This document shows, piece after piece, positions 1 to 12,562 of a DNA stretch of 64,000 bases. The notes below the pieces were generated by a model. The model did no database searches. It was given only the letters and a program-made list of their open reading frames with translations, and was not told the origin of the DNA. How positions within the stretch are numbered: the first letter of the stretch is position 1; each line of letters starts with the position of its first letter. Where the stretch lies: the NCBI GenBank assembly GCA_936440205.1, contig OW387135.1:29180792-29244791 (forward strand), given 5' to 3'. The translations under genes and the position numbers were made by a program. The DNA is from Lepidonotus clava (Eukaryota > Annelida > Polychaeta > Phyllodocida > Polynoidae).

Positions 1-116
1 AAAATTATGATATGAAAAAAACATAACAAGGGTCAGCAATTGTCTATAAACCAACCCCAAAAAAGGCAATTTTGGAAGCCCAAATTCATTTTAGCCACCT
101 TGGCTGCACAAACTAC

Positions 117-577
117 AGGTCTCACGGAACCAAATGTTTTCCTGTATAGTTTAATATAGCATATCTTGAAAAAAAAAATATCCCAAACATTGCAACACCT
201 TAAAGTCACTCAGTAACCTATTGAGACCTCTTTGGGAGACAAAATATCAAAATTTGAGGGTAGGTTGACCGTGAAAATTTTTCGCAACAGTCCCAGATGT
301 TGACCTACCCTCATTTTAGCAGTTTTGCAGCGACCAAATTCATGGAGCACAGCGCCCATTTTAAAACCCCACTGACATTTACCAAACACCCCATATCATG
401 GATCTTTTTTTATTAAATAACTCAGAAATAGTAGGGGGTATCATGTGAATTCTAATTCTGCATTATCATTTTATCTTATCCCATTATCAGCCACTCAGAG
501 ACTGGCATCCCCTTCACCTCGGGACAGAAAGGTATATGACACTACAGATGGCGCCACATTTAGTTCCGTGAGACCTT
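117..577. mobile_element. Non-autonomous inverted-repeat element (MITE-like), about 460 bp
   Basis: The left end AGGTCTCACGGAACCAAATG (from 117) is matched in reverse complement by the right end ending at 577, with one mismatch over about 21 bp. There is no coding capacity. The family is not recognised. A TA lies within two bases outside each end, but a target duplication is not certain. Confidence 0.6.
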
Positions 578-1618
578 TATTCAGAATCGTAAGACTCAGC
601 AAAATCCAAACAGTCTGTTAACTCCCAGGCCCTGCTGACACCTAGCGGATAACATACGAACTATCGTGTGATTCGTATCTGCAATGAGGTTGGGCATCAT
701 CTCCTTGATATATATAAGAAGGAAAACTATCCCTATATAACAACATAAAATATGTTATACTTTATTTTTAGTAAATTCTTAAGAGTGAACATTTACAGCT
801 GGTATATATACTGTCTCTTACTTGTCCCAAATCTTGACATGAGCTTGAAAATCCAATGGATTTATCATACAACTCATTCAACTGTATGTTCTAGGTGATA
901 ATTAAAAAAAAAGCTTTTTCTGCAATGAAGCAGCGGTAAATGGATCTAAAAATGTCTCTGGTGTTATGCATGATAAGTGAAATGCATATCACCAGCTTCA
1001 ATCTTAAAGCCAGGAATGGAAGGAATCGATAAGTTCCTAGATGGGTGAGGCATACAAGTCCTGAAGGTGGCCAGGGCCTTCAGCCTGGTTCAATAGGTGC
1101 TTGGTAGATCAATACTCAAACCAATTACATGTATCAAACCAGCTGTGATTAGAGGAGACATATAGATGCCGCAACTGATAAGTGCCTTGAAAAGTATCCT
1201 AGTTGATCTTATATGATAACCCTGTAACTGTTGACACGACTGATAATTTTAAGAGAGTTTGTAACAAAACGTTTCAGCCTACAACATTCAAAGAGAAAGC
1301 ACCAATATTTGGATGCTATCGCAGTAATATACACTGCTGGACTATATTTGAAGGCCTAACGGATCATCTCGCTGTTAGATTGCCCAGAACCCTAGGATGC
1401 ACTTAGATGATTTAATCAATGCAATAATGATTACAGAAATAGTTAAAACAGACCTCCAATTTCCAGTTGTGCAAATCAGTGAAACACCTTTGGTTGAGGC
1501 ATAGCACTTATTTCTGCCACTGAAATAATTCTCTCATCAAGAGTATATTAACTTTCTCTTAAGAATGAGAGGGTGGTATGATTTACTATGACATGAGACA
1601 AGTCTGTCTGGCAGGATC
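578..1618. other. AT-rich non-coding DNA, no feature seen
   Basis: I see no convincing ORF, repeat end or RNA gene. The open frame at 1203-1406 has no recognisable similarity or codon signal and is probably chance. Confidence 0.5.
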
Positions 1619-1683
1619 TAGGGTGGTGGTGTGGTGGTGGTGGTGGTAGGGTGGTGGTGTGGTGGCAGTGGCGGTGGTGGGGG
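1619..1683 (+). repeat. (GGT)n microsatellite, imperfect
   Basis: A run of GGT/GTGG units with single-base interruptions, G-rich on the + strand. Confidence 0.85.
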
Positions 1684-1955
1684 TCGGTTTCCAGGGTCGC
1701 TGGAGGTATAGCCTCCCGACACTTGTACCGGGTAAACCCTACCTCCAGTCATCAATACTACTGTTTTTATCTCCCGGGCTTCGCACCCAAAATAGACAGA
1801 CGAGTCATGATTAATTCATAACATGCAGATAAAAAAGAGGAATAAATCTGGAGAAAATGGGTTACCTCAAAAAAGATGAGAGGACATGAGAAAACACGTC
1901 TGTTCACTTCAGTTCATACCAGGCACAATGGGGAGTTCGCTGAGTTACTAGACTT

Positions 1956-3548
1956 TTGTTATCAATTAAATTGAAAGATCTAGAAAGGAGATATGGTCAT
2001 TTTCAAGTCATAAAGGAATGTACTCGTCCTCTACATACTAATTCAATAATAGATTTGATTTTTACTAACAATATTGAGGTGATCAAAACGGGAGTGCTCG
2101 ATGTGAATATAAGTGATCATGTACCTGTTTTCATTGTTAGGAAGAAGCCGAAAATGAAAACACAAAAAGTTGAATTCCAAGGTAGAAGTTATAAAAACTA
2201 TAATAAGGAAATTCTACGAGAAAAACTATTACAACTTGATTGGGATGTTTTATTTACACTAAAGGATGTAAATCAAGCCTGGTATATCCTATATAGTAGG
2301 ATAGATGAGGTGGTTAACACACTTTGTCCATTAAGGTTAAGCAAATATAAGAAAACAAAACCTCCCTGGCTGACAAACGAACTGATTGAATTGGCAATAG
2401 ACAGAGATATTTCCCTAAAATTGGCAAAAAAAACAAAGCTTTTAGAAGATATATGCCTCAGTAAAAACCTAAGGAATAGATGCAAATATCAATTTCAAAA
2501 GGCTAAAAATCAATATATTTTGGATAATCTAGAGAGGCATAAGAAAGATCCTAAAAAGTTTTGGAAGGACTTACAGCTAGTTATACCTAACTCTGCCAAT
2601 ACAAGGGACTTCAACTTAGTTGATTCACTTGGTAATGATATACTGTCTGAAAACACGGCCACTTATATTAATAGCTTTTTTGTAAATATAGGAAAGAACT
2701 TATCTGATGCTATCGTCCATCCTACTACAGCTGAAGTTGATCAACTTCCAAATTTGACTCATGATGAGCCAGATAATAGGTTTACCTTAACACCCTTTTC
2801 ATTAGATGATATTGTTAAGGTAATTGATGCTATTGATATTTACAAATCCTCGGGCTTACCTATCTCCTCAAGACTCCTTAAGGATAGTTTTAATTTCTTA
2901 AAACCACAACTATTATTTATAATGAATCTGGCATTGATATCCAACACCTTCCCTGACGACTGGAAGATAGGCACAGTAATCCCTATTCCAAAGGTATCTA
3001 ACCCTAAGTATGTAGAGGACTTGAGACCTATTACATTATTGCCCCTGCCTGGAAAAATACTGGAAAAGCTTATTCACAATCAACTGTACACATTTGTTGA
3101 AGATAGAAATTTGTTGTCACACAATCAAAATGGTTTTAGGACACATCATGGAACTCAGGACACAATATTCAAGTTAATTGATGAAATTACTACAAATTTT
3201 AACAAACAAATTAATACCATAGGGATTTTTATAGACTTTAAAAAGGCTTTTGATACTCTTGATCATAAGATATTGTTAACTTCACTAAACAATTTTGACT
3301 TATCACCAAACCTAATTAAACTGATACAAAACTATCTTTCAAATAGGAAACAAAAAACAATAGCTAACGGTGAAAAATCTGAGATACTTGATATTACTCA
3401 TGGTGTTCCACAAGGCTCAATTATGGGCCCTTTGCTTTTTAATATGTATGTAAACAATATGTCTAAAATCCCCAGGTATGCAAAATTATCCAATATGCTG
3501 ATGATACAGTGTTATATGTGTCAGATGCATCTTTGGACAATGCTTTGA
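1956..3548 (+). pseudogene. LINE ORF2 fragment: endonuclease end and most of the reverse transcriptase
   Basis: This frame encodes the C-terminal endonuclease (about residues 20-65 of this frame), a charged linker, and RT palm motifs up to GVPQGSIMGPLLF near residue 480. Sense coding ends near 3485. There the reading continues one frame over as KIIQYADDT, so a single-base loss in the AAAATTA run is likely. The last 20 or so residues of this frame are out-of-frame reading. The start here is only the first near-cognate codon after an earlier frame change near 1965, not a real start. Confidence 0.9.
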
Positions 3549-4342
3549 AGATGTTACAATGCGATGTCCCAAATTTAGATGTATGGTGTCGAACCAACAG
3601 GCTTACAATTAATGTCAAAAAGACTAAATATGTAATATTTGATCCATGTAGTTCAAAAAATGATGTATCTCTAAAGTTGGGCATTCAACAAATTGACAGA
3701 GTTAAGATTTATAAGTACTTGGGTATCAGTTTAGACCAGAATCTTAATTTCAAATACCAATTGAAGGAAACTTATAAACTGGCATCCCACAAGCTATATA
3801 TGTTGAAGACAATAAGATCTTCGATAACTGAATTTACTGCACTTACTATTGTTAAAACCATGCTGTTGCCGTATTTGGATATGGGAAACCAATATTTTTC
3901 ACTAGTACCTAAAGCTGATGTTGTTAAATTAGATATAGTTCTGAATGTTGCTCTAAGAGTCACCTTTAAAGTCCTGCGCCCTCAAGATGTACATCGTATG
4001 GAACTATATAACAAAGCAAACCTATTGCCTATTGAATATAGAAGGAAATATTTTTTGCTTAACACCATGTTCAGATTAATAGCAACAAATAGTATTGAAA
4101 TGAAGGAGATAAATAGAATGACGCGACAAAATGTGGCACCACTGGTGAAAATTCCTGTGACCAAAAAGGATTATATAATCAAATCTCCAGTTTTTGAGGC
4201 AAAAAGTTTTTGGAACAACTTGCCAGTAAACATGAGGAAAATCACTTGTTATGTTACGTTTAAGAAAGAACTGAAAGACTTCCTACAAATACAATATATT
4301 CAAGATGAATTGAGAAGATTGTCAGCAGGCATTTTTGTATAA
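3485..4342 (+). pseudogene. LINE ORF2 fragment: RT catalytic YADD box to C-terminus
   Basis: This frame picks up the RT at YADDTVLYVSD and runs through the conserved LTINVKKTKYVIF and YKYLGISLDQNLNF segments to a stop at 4340-4342. The C-terminal part (WNNLPVNMRKI near the end) is typical of CR1/jockey-like LINEs. It is frameshifted relative to the upstream part. Confidence 0.9.
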
Positions 4343-4590
4343 GATTGAAAAGTGAGCTGTCACTAATTAAGAAGTACAAAATCATCCCATTTCACCACAT
4401 TACCATTATCACCAAAACACCGGTCATCAATTTCTAAGCTTGTACTAATTGAGCGTACTATTATTGCTGGAAATAGCTAGTTACTTTATACTTATAATAT
4501 CAACCTAGGTAATATAACGGATATTGTGTATTAGTTAAGCTGTGGCTGGTAAGTGAGGGAAGACTGGAGCAATCCGACTCACCACCAGGA

Positions 4591-5497
4591 TAAATAACAA
4601 GAAGCAAATGACTATCAAAGTTCCGATCGTTGGAACGATCGATGTTCGCCCTTAACATAACTAGAAATCTGAAGAACTCTGTCCACAGCAGGTCTAGACT
4701 GTAGTACTATGCAAATCCACTAGTTGCTCAAGCTAATATGTAAGAGATAGGTAGGTCATGAACGGACTAGGCCACCCCTAGCCCCCCCCCCCCCCCATTC
4801 CACTACGACCACCTCCACCCACTCCACCCTCCTTCCACCCAACCTCAAGACTGAGTGTTTGGCATTCACCTTGCCTGGCTAATTATAGGTACCAGCAGTG
4901 GTCACTGGTGACACACCTGACTGCACAGGTCACAGGTTCCAGTGCCTGTGTAGTCCTTTTCTGACCCAGATTAGCTATTGTTTAATAATGGAATAATGGA
5001 TTGACTAATGGATTTGGACGTAACTACAGTCTAGTGCTGCTGGTCAGGTAGTTTACCTATAGATACCTGGCTCAATCTCCAAGCAGATTACTCCACTATT
5101 GTAATGGAGGGTATTGCAATGGGACTCTCTGCCAAGGAGATTGTACCTGGCTTGTTTTACTCAGTATACCCTCTGACTGGAAAGGTAACAGCTGCCCCAA
5201 TAGGGTAGAGGTTCCAGTGCCTGTGTCCCCCACCCCCACTCCTTGAACTCAGTTCAAGGAGTGGGGGTGGGGGAGGGTGAAGGTGGAGGCCTGCCCACTC
5301 AATTACACTTGATGCACACTAATTGTCCTGCTTACAAATGCATGCCGGTGGACAAAGGCCTGTAGCTACTTGTATGTAAGATTGTGTAACCGGGCAATCA
5401 GATCAAAGCCCAAATACCTACAAAAGACATGACTGATTGAGTGAGCCCTTCCCATAAGCTACAATACTAAAAACTATAATTAAGGGCTCACAAAAAT
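4591..5497. mobile_element. Dispersed element, copy 1 (conserved ends, divergent interior)
   Basis: The first ~65 bp (AACAAGAAGCAAATGACTAT onward) and the last ~275 bp (to GGGCTCACAAAAA) match 48461-48991 almost base for base. The roughly 560 bp between them are unrelated to the 183 bp in the other copy. The 5' block carries a CGATCGTT/AACGATCG inverted repeat. GCCCTTAA in the 5' block and TTAAGGGC near the 3' end are mutually inverted. There is no ORF. It does not show a Helitron 3' CTRR end, and the class is unknown. The 24-nt A run at 5500 lies just outside. Confidence 0.75.
5227..5273. other. Perfect 23-bp inverted repeat with 1-nt spacer
   Basis: The left arm at 5227-5249 (CCCCCACCCCCACTCCTTGA...) and right arm at 5251-5273 are exact reverse complements around a single C. 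The G/C-strand asymmetry would also allow a G-quadruplex on the + strand right arm. It is part of the conserved 3' block of the dispersed element. Confidence 0.95.
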
Positions 5498-7370
5498 GAT
5501 TTAAAAAAAAAAAAAAAAAAAAAAATCAAAGTAAACCAACTAAATCTTAAATGTCAGCTTTCATGTCTATCTCGAAGTTTGAATAAGTCATGAAGCAATC
5601 TTAACACCAAAGTGATGGAGAGTTTTGGAACTGTTGAATTTTCACAAAAAAGACGGTTCTTTTTTGATAGAGAGCTACATCATCCATTTTAATGCTTGGC
5701 AGAACCACACGGTCATGATCGCTTGTAAAATAGATTCAAACAGTTTTACAGCATAGGCCTAAAATCAGACTGAAAGCAGCACATCTGCAAACTGTCAAGA
5801 ACGTTTCTTGGTCTAGCTCCATACGTCTGATTCCCTTTTTCTTTCACATCAAAATAACTAACGGCATCAGCATGACGGTGACTTTTTATCAAAATTATTG
5901 CAACACGTGTCAAAATAAGACAAGAATAATTCCCCTTCTCCACATCTCCGTGATCTAAGAGAGCAGAATGTGGCAAAACATGGCAGTAAACGTACATGTA
6001 ACCCGTTTTCTTCATTTTGCTCACGAATTAAGAGAAAAAGAGTACAACATATTGCTAACGTACGGGCCTTTAAGAGGATCAAAATCCATCATCATTTAGC
6101 CCCGTGCCATACTGTTTTCTTGGAGAAATAGTATTATGGTTCTACTATTCACTATATATATCAAACAAATAAAATCCTACAAACATTTTCGTTTTTGTGA
6201 GAAATGCCAGTGATCAATTGGGTTTATGAATCAAAGTAGCACAGCTCATGCTTACCCAATGGCTATATATAACTGGTATGATAATGTGTCAACAGTTAAT
6301 CACCTTTGTATAGTGTACAGCACTGTATATCGTTCTAATGCAAGTGAGTTATTGACGAAGAGAAGTGCCTCTATTGACCTACTGAATACTCGATATGCTT
6401 CTATAAGATCACAATTTCTATGAACACTGAGGTACCATGAGAGAATGTTCATATGCCATCGTATCATGCATAATCATTATTAATGTACGTGGGGTTTGAT
6501 AGGTCGAGAAACGTGGCTGGCCCGGTTCACTGTCTGTACATAGAGTTTCACTATAATATTTATAAACTTATGCTGCCGTCTGACGTCTAAAAGCAACCCC
6601 ATGTTGATATGGTCTAGCTCTCACAGGAACTCATCAAAAGTGAGAATCGACATAATACAAAATTTAACCATTTTCACCTATTGTTATGCAAACCAATTTT
6701 GCTGCTTTTCAAATCATGCAGCAAAAAGTCAGAACAATCGATCAGCTCATGAAAACACCATCCGGAAAATATCAATAAAATATCCACAAAATGATTCTAT
6801 TTTGGTAAAGCTTTACGAGACATTGACATGGTTTTCCTAACCATCCTTGTAACAAATGCACATAAGTGCCGCCACTCAACACCGTCTTGACTCCAGCATG
6901 AAAAAGAAAATCTAGCTAAACATGGCCAAAGAGCTGTTTGAAAACACCCGCTTTTTTAGGCTGGGGCTAGACTTGGTAGTTTATATACGTCCCCGCACCC
7001 AAGTCAGAAGTGCCACACCCTCTGGCCCGGCTACTGGCCGCTTAGAGAACAAAATGTAATATTTATCTTCAGCGCGTTGGTCTTTGTTAGGGACTGGAGG
7101 GGCGCCAAAGGCAGGGATAATAACTTCATGGGAGACAGGACCCCATAGGATCTTGAATCGAAACAATCTGTACCACTTCCAGACAAAACGAAGATCATAT
7201 TTGTTGGCCGAGAAGGGTCTACCTTGGAACCTAGACGGGCGTGCATGTCTCTGCTTATAGACAATGATTACAGGTCTAGTCACGTATAAACACTGTAGGA
7301 TTTACCAAAGAGACTTTTATTAAAATGATTCTTTTAATGTACCAATACCTATTAAACGTATCTGATACAG
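5498..7370. other. AT-rich non-coding DNA with an A24 run
   Basis: A poly(A) run occupies about 5500-5523. Open frames at 5746-6082 (minus), 6226-6423, 6601-6840 and 6981-7283 (minus) show no recognisable domain and no splice-flanked conserved segment. I treat them as chance. Confidence 0.45.
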
Positions 7371-7529
7371 TGGCGGATATAGAGGGGGGCCCCCGCCCTT
7401 TTTGTGTGTGGCCAATTTTACATTTTTTAATGTGATTTTACATTAAAAAATTCGGCCCAAAAGTCATTAAAGAAAATATTTTCCAAAAGCACGCCCCCCC
7501 CCCCCCTTTTGAAAATCCTGGATCCGCCA
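7371..7529. mobile_element. Foldback/MITE element, GGATCCGCC family, copy 1
   Basis: It begins TGGCGGATATAGAGG and ends CCTGGATCCGCCA, an imperfect terminal inverted repeat. G-run/C-run subterminal stretches and an inner TTTTACATTTTTTAATG/CATTAAAAAATTC palindrome make most of the element self-complementary. Relatives occur at 39160 (one end only) and 42725. Confidence 0.75.
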
Positions 7530-9680
7530 ATGTATCGTATAATAGACTTACCCTTAATGGTTCACTCTACTAAGTACAAACATAGAAATACATAGATCTA
7601 TTTAGACTATGTCTAAGCTACAAAAGATAAACCCTGCCCACACGGCCTGTACCTTTTTACCTGTACCCATGTATCGAGATATTATCAGACACGTGCAATG
7701 GACAGGAAAACAACTTATTTCTGCACCAGCGTCTGCAGAGGACAGGCCGTTTTTATTAATGGGCCCCGCTCTCAGACCTTAGGTTGAACTTTGGAGCTGC
7801 ACTCGGCCACACCAGCAGCCACTGCGAGTAGTGGTAGGCTGGTAGTGATCAGGATCCAAGCCGCCGGCCTTCGGGGGTCCGTATCCAGACAACCAGCCCC
7901 GGGTCACGGCTCTCCAAGCCGATATCGGCTGGCGTCTTATGGCGCATTAGTGAACACAACCATCAGCCTACATGGGCTGGGAGAACGTGCCGAGCCAGGC
8001 CTCAGGTCACGAGATCAGCTTCAGCATTGTCAGAGTGGCAATTTCCTCCTATTATCGCCCCCTCCAGGTGGTACTGCTCCAGGTGGTGTTTTTCAGGGCA
8101 GACCCCTATAGTTATAGGTATGGAGGATCAATGGAAGTGCACAGCGTTCCAAATGGGATCGATGGCAGACTTAAGCATTCAGATATTCCATATTAAGGTA
8201 TAGATCTACGTCTTCCCTTTTCCCAATCTCCCCCTCACCGGACCCATAGGTGATAACAGATGAACAGGGGGGGTAGGGAAAAACTACTTTTTCAGTGAAT
8301 GTTAGATTCTTCAATCTGAAATCCCACATAAGGTACTCTACGAAGAGACCCCCTACTCCCCGATAGCAATCTCCTCTTCTCAAACTGTAAACGTAGATAA
8401 ATTTGCATGATTTCGCGAATTTGAACCAAAAGACGAATTTGTGTAGATTTATTTTCAATTTATTCTTGTCATAAAGGGAATATATTTGGAGACATTTAAA
8501 CCTTGTTTATATTTTCGCGACTATTTCCCAACTGCAAATTAAGCGAAATTGTGTACATCGCGAACATACATCTATATTCACAGTACTGCTAGATCCAAAC
8601 AGCCTACAACTGTACAATGACCCTAAATAGGACGGGGAACCCTGCTGATCCAACACATTTATTACCGAACCCACACACAGCCCTACTGCAGCGACTGGAG
8701 ACAGGGTCCCGGGTAGTGTTACGGGGTAAAACAATAGACAATCCGGTCAGCCTGTCACTTTACTATGTCTTTTCCAGGGTAGACTTTCTAGTCAGATATA
8801 TACCACTCTACTCGAGATGTTCTCGGCCTGACAGTGAGGTCCAGAGTATCTCTTGGATCACCTCATTGTTTTTATTTTCGAGTTGTGTTAAAGTGCATGT
8901 ATATTCTCATCTCTTCCTTTAATGACTAGGCTAAGTTTAATTTGTATGATTTTAAAAATAATCTGTCCCTACGGTACAGGGTTTAATGAGGGAAAGGGCC
9001 AAAGGTTATTGGATGGACGTGTTTTTTTAAGTTCAATCTATAAACTGTATACTATATATTCCAGCTAACAGAAGTGGTCGTATAGAGGGCTACAGCACGT
9101 CTGGGGGTCGATGAGGGCCGACAACAGCCCATCTATCAGGGAGGACCTGCTCACCGAGCTATTTTCTGCTCACCAATAACTCACGTAACAATGCTACCAA
9201 GCCACGACGATCCACACCAATGGCCCTTAAAAAGAAACCAGATGCCCTCCTCAAAAAGGGATAAAAGAAGAGGAGTGAGGGCAGAGGGGCGTTTCTTTTG
9301 TTGTTGTGTAGGCGGGAGTCGAAAGGAGCTGCTCGGCCCGTGAGGTACTGACCGGGGGCTGGGGCTCAGAGCTGCTCCTCTCCGCGGCTCTCCATGGCTG
9401 ACTTTCTCTGATTGGTAACATGGATGCATTTCTATTGGTTATGTTATGTATTTTGGGTTGTGACTGTTTTATATATAATTGTCCCTGGGATGGAAGTTAG
9501 ATAACAATATCTCCATTTACCAATTATGGTCACAGGACGCCGATTCTTTACACTCAACGACTTGTTTTGGAAAAATTATTCCACCGTCAGTACATGTCGT
9601 AGACTAACATTTTCAAGATTTCTGTCGGTAATTCGAATTATGGAATAGGTCCTCGTCTGAGGCTTATAATTTTCATTCCA
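7530..9680. other. Non-coding DNA with a GC-rich patch at 7740-8110
   Basis: The GC-rich patch has open frames in two phases on the + strand (7791-8111 and 7972-8196). I recognise no domain and no clean acceptor/donor pair. A second GC-rich patch lies at 9200-9420. Nothing else is supported. Confidence 0.4.
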
Positions 9681-9923
9681 TCCCGGACCAAAAAGCAGTG
9701 GGAGCTCAGTGTATACTACGTGTAGAATCAGTGTCAACTTGCAGTAAGATTTTAGTGGAAAATCAGTGGAAATCAGTGGAGATCCAGTGTTTGAATAGTG
9801 GAAGATCAGTATGTCCGAAATATGTAAATGAGCTGGAGTATGGAATCAGTACAATTTCAGTAGCTCATTTAAATATTTCGGACATACTGATTTGGGAAGT
9901 GTCCACTGCTTTTTGTTCCGGGA
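9681..9923. mobile_element. MITE, CCCGGACC family, complete short copy (243 bp)
   Basis: The terminal inverted repeat is TCCCGGACCAAAAAGCAGTG at the left and its complement (CACTGCTTTTTG-TTCCGGGA) at the right. Inside, two inverted copies of a ~25-bp motif starting AGTATGTCCGAAATAT lie at 9808-9832 (+) and 9864-9888 (-). Subterminal CAGTGGA/TCAGTGG direct repeats look like binding-site arrays. There is no ORF. The ends and the motif also occur in the 12563-15328 and 39160-39389 elements. Confidence 0.85.
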
Positions 9924-10235
9924 TTTTACCACATCTGTGCTTTTAAAACTGTCTACTCATGGTCTATCATCAAACTGGAAACACGAATACTTAATTGGTA
10001 AAAGACAATTCCAACAATTTATATTAATCTAGATCAATTCGCACATAAGGTATACCCTGGATACTAAGGTGTATAGTGGTCTCAATGCGCTTGGTTTATA
10101 ATAGTGTATCTCGTTTTGTAGTTGTACCCATTGAGATGAAGACCTTGAGCCGTGAGCGCAACGTCCCGCCGCTGGCAGAGGCCTCCTTGCCTGGCTACCT
10201 GCCACCACTTCCTGGCGCTCCCATCAGGCTACAGT

Positions 10236-10990
10236 GGACGTCCAGGGCTGGCCCCTGATACCCACTGTTACCTGCCACCCATTACTGTAAAAGGGACAAT
10301 GGTAGTGGGGACGTCCAGGGCCGGCCCCTGATACCCACTGTTACCTGCCACTCATCACTGTAAGAGGGACAATGGTAGTGGGGATGTCCTGGGCTGGCCC
10401 CTGATACCCACTTTACCTGCCACCTATCACTGTAATGGGGACAATGGTAGTGGGGATGTCCTGGGCTGGCCCCTGATACCCACTGTTACCTGCCACCCAT
10501 CACTGTAAAAGGGACAATGGTAGTGGGGATGTCCTGGGCTGGCCCCTGATACCCACTGTTACCTGCCACCCATCACTGTAAGAGGGACAATGGTAGTGGG
10601 GATGTCCTGGGCTGGCCCCTGATACCCACTGTTACCTGCCACCCATCACTGTAAAAGGGACAATGGTAGTGGGGATGTCCAGGGCTGGCCCCTGATACCC
10701 ACTTTACCTGCCACCTATCACTGTAATGGGGACAATGGTAGTGGGACTGGGATGTACAGGACTGGTCCCTGATACCCACTGTTACTAGCCACCCATCGTT
10801 GTAACGGGGGACAATGGTAGTGGGGACGTTCGGGGCTGGCCCCTCATACCCACTGTTACCCGCAACCCATCACTGTAACGGGGACAATAATGGAGTGGGA
10901 CCAGGACATCCAGGGCTGGCCCTTAATACCCACTGTTACCTGCCACCCATTACTGTAAGAGGAACAATAGTAGTGGGACCAGGAAGACAT
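10236..10990 (+). repeat. Minisatellite, unit about 73 bp, about 10 copies
   Basis: The unit begins GGACGTCCAGGGCTGGCCCC and includes ACCCACTGTTACCTGCCACC and GACAATGGTAGTGG. Unit starts are near 10236, 10309, 10383, 10456, 10531, 10604, 10677, 10750, 10827 and 10905. Copies are 85-95% alike by eye; the last ones have small insertions. Some of the open frames over it (10573-10779 minus, 10814-11044 plus) are by-products of the repeat. Confidence 0.95.
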
Positions 10991-11319
10991 GGCGCCATTC
11001 ATTTGGCTTATTCAATGAGGTTATTTTTGTTGGTTAACGGATGAAGATACCAAGTAGTGTTGAGTGATATTTGTCGTGCCTTTATGCACAAAATGTTTTG
11101 GTGTTCATTATTCATGCGTGTACACATGTATTTGCCTATCACACAGGTGACAGATTCAAATGAAATGTAATTAGCGACCAAGTGTATGTTCGTGCCTGTT
11201 ACTTATATCTATGTAATTAAATTTCCTGCCTTGTGTCATGACATGTCCCCTATGCATGTTCATTCAGAATTACCTGTTCTCACCGTTTATTAGAGTTTAC
11301 TGTTTTATTTCAAATACAG

Positions 11320-11403
11320 GTGGGTCAATTATCTAACCAGCTGCAGAGTACACTACATCAGACGGGTTTAACCTCACACATAATTGATAAACTACTCCCT
11401 AAG
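11320..11403 (+). CDS. Candidate orphan internal exon, 84 bp (28 codons), unknown protein
   Basis: The segment is flanked by a good acceptor (TTTTATTTCAAATACAG before 11320) and donor (AAG, then GTAAGA from 11404). It has a length divisible by three with exactly one open frame, read V-G-Q-L-S-N-Q-L-Q-S at the start and S-H-I-I-D-K-L-L-P-K at the end. The other two frames hit stops. The peptide is likely helical with heptad-like leucines. I do not recognise the family. No partner exon was found nearby, so it would belong to a gene with long introns. It could still be a chance open segment. Confidence 0.4.
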
Positions 11404-12562
11404 GTAAGAAAGCCACATGCAATAAATACAAATGGCATCAAATGCTCATAGAAAATTTGTATTCGTTCACGGGACCAGACTTGACAAATTACGTATTTCT
11501 TATACATTTATTTGGTGCTTTGGGTGTGATTATTCTTTTCATTATAATTCTGTCTGTAGGCTAATTCAAGATTTCCAGGCACGCACGCAAACCCACTCAA
11601 ACGGTTTTTCAAAACACTGACTCATATCTTTATTATCAACACCTGACCACTGTTTGTTTTTGCTTTCCAATAAAAACAATTCGCTTTTTCTAGAATTATT
11701 TGGCAATTTATCAAAAAAGCCTTACCAGCGGGGCATTCAAATGGCCAATTACGAAGGGATGGGGACATCCTGGTGTAATCAATAGGGTGGTCAAATAATT
11801 TATGACAGACCTCGTACACTGGCCTCAGAACACTGCAGTCGATTGTAGGAAAAGGATGACAGAAGGTGGACCAGGGGCTGCTATAGTAGGGACTCTTTTA
11901 TATTCCTACAAATAGGAGGCTTCTTTTGTACAGCTTTCAAAAAATGACAGAACAATGAAAGAAAGAGGCTTTGGTCTGTATGTTGGCCTTGTCTAGGGTG
12001 TATTCTGTGCCTTGTTGTTAATATTATAACGCCTAGTCTATTCAATTGTTTCAGGCCAGGGCTAGGCTGCTGCACACCTGCCCACTGCCATGAACCTACT
12101 AAGGCCACACCCCAAATAACCCTTTGCACAACCCTAACATTCAAGAAACTATTTGACCTACTTAATTTATTACTAAACGACTTTTTTAAAGGATTTTTTA
12201 AGAGTCAGGTCAGAGTTGCATAAGAACACTTCATTTTAAATTCAGATATTGCTGTCCCTAATGAAGAGTTATTAAACTAGGACGCAGGTGGAACTGTTGC
12301 GCTGAAGGGTTAACCCTTGCCATACAGGTGCGCCTGTGCCCGGTCGGCGTTGGTTTAGCGTTGTGTTCTATGGATCATCACGCCGAGCACCTGCCGTTGG
12401 GTCAACATTACCCGGGCACCATCCAGACCTTAGAACCCTCCGTAAATAGTGTGTTGCATCTCCCATCATAAACCATTTAGCATTAACCATGCTTCTCCTC
12501 AACACGCACATTTTCTTAGGTTATTTGACAACTTATCCTATGGATAGAATATATCGAAAAGA
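11404..12562. other. Non-coding DNA, no gene seen
   Basis: AT-rich. A perfect 14-bp palindrome AAGGGTTAACCCTT lies at 12307-12320 and a CACCTG/CAGGTG E-box pair follows. No coding signal beyond short chance frames. Confidence 0.4.

Larger units (their letters stand above)
1925..4342 (+). mobile_element. LINE (non-LTR retrotransposon), jockey superfamily, 5'-truncated and inactive
   Basis: The element holds the end of an apurinic-type endonuclease domain followed by a reverse transcriptase. Endonuclease hallmarks are NSIIDLIFTNN and SDHVPVF. RT hallmarks are FIDFKKAFDTLDH, GVPQGSIMGPLLF and YADDT. The motif set is that of jockey/CR1/L2-type LINEs. It is 5'-truncated: sense coding (NGEFAELLDFCYQLN) is visible from about 1927 in a different frame from the rest, and no N-terminal endonuclease or ORF1 is seen. 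No poly(A) tail is obvious. A sequence shared with 48.5 kb starts about 250 bp after the ORF end. Confidence 0.92.

Noticed and set aside
4591-5497. Helitron assignment for the hairpin-bearing dispersed element
   Set aside because: The hairpin is over 200 bp from the 3' end and no CTRR terminus or TC 5' end is seen.
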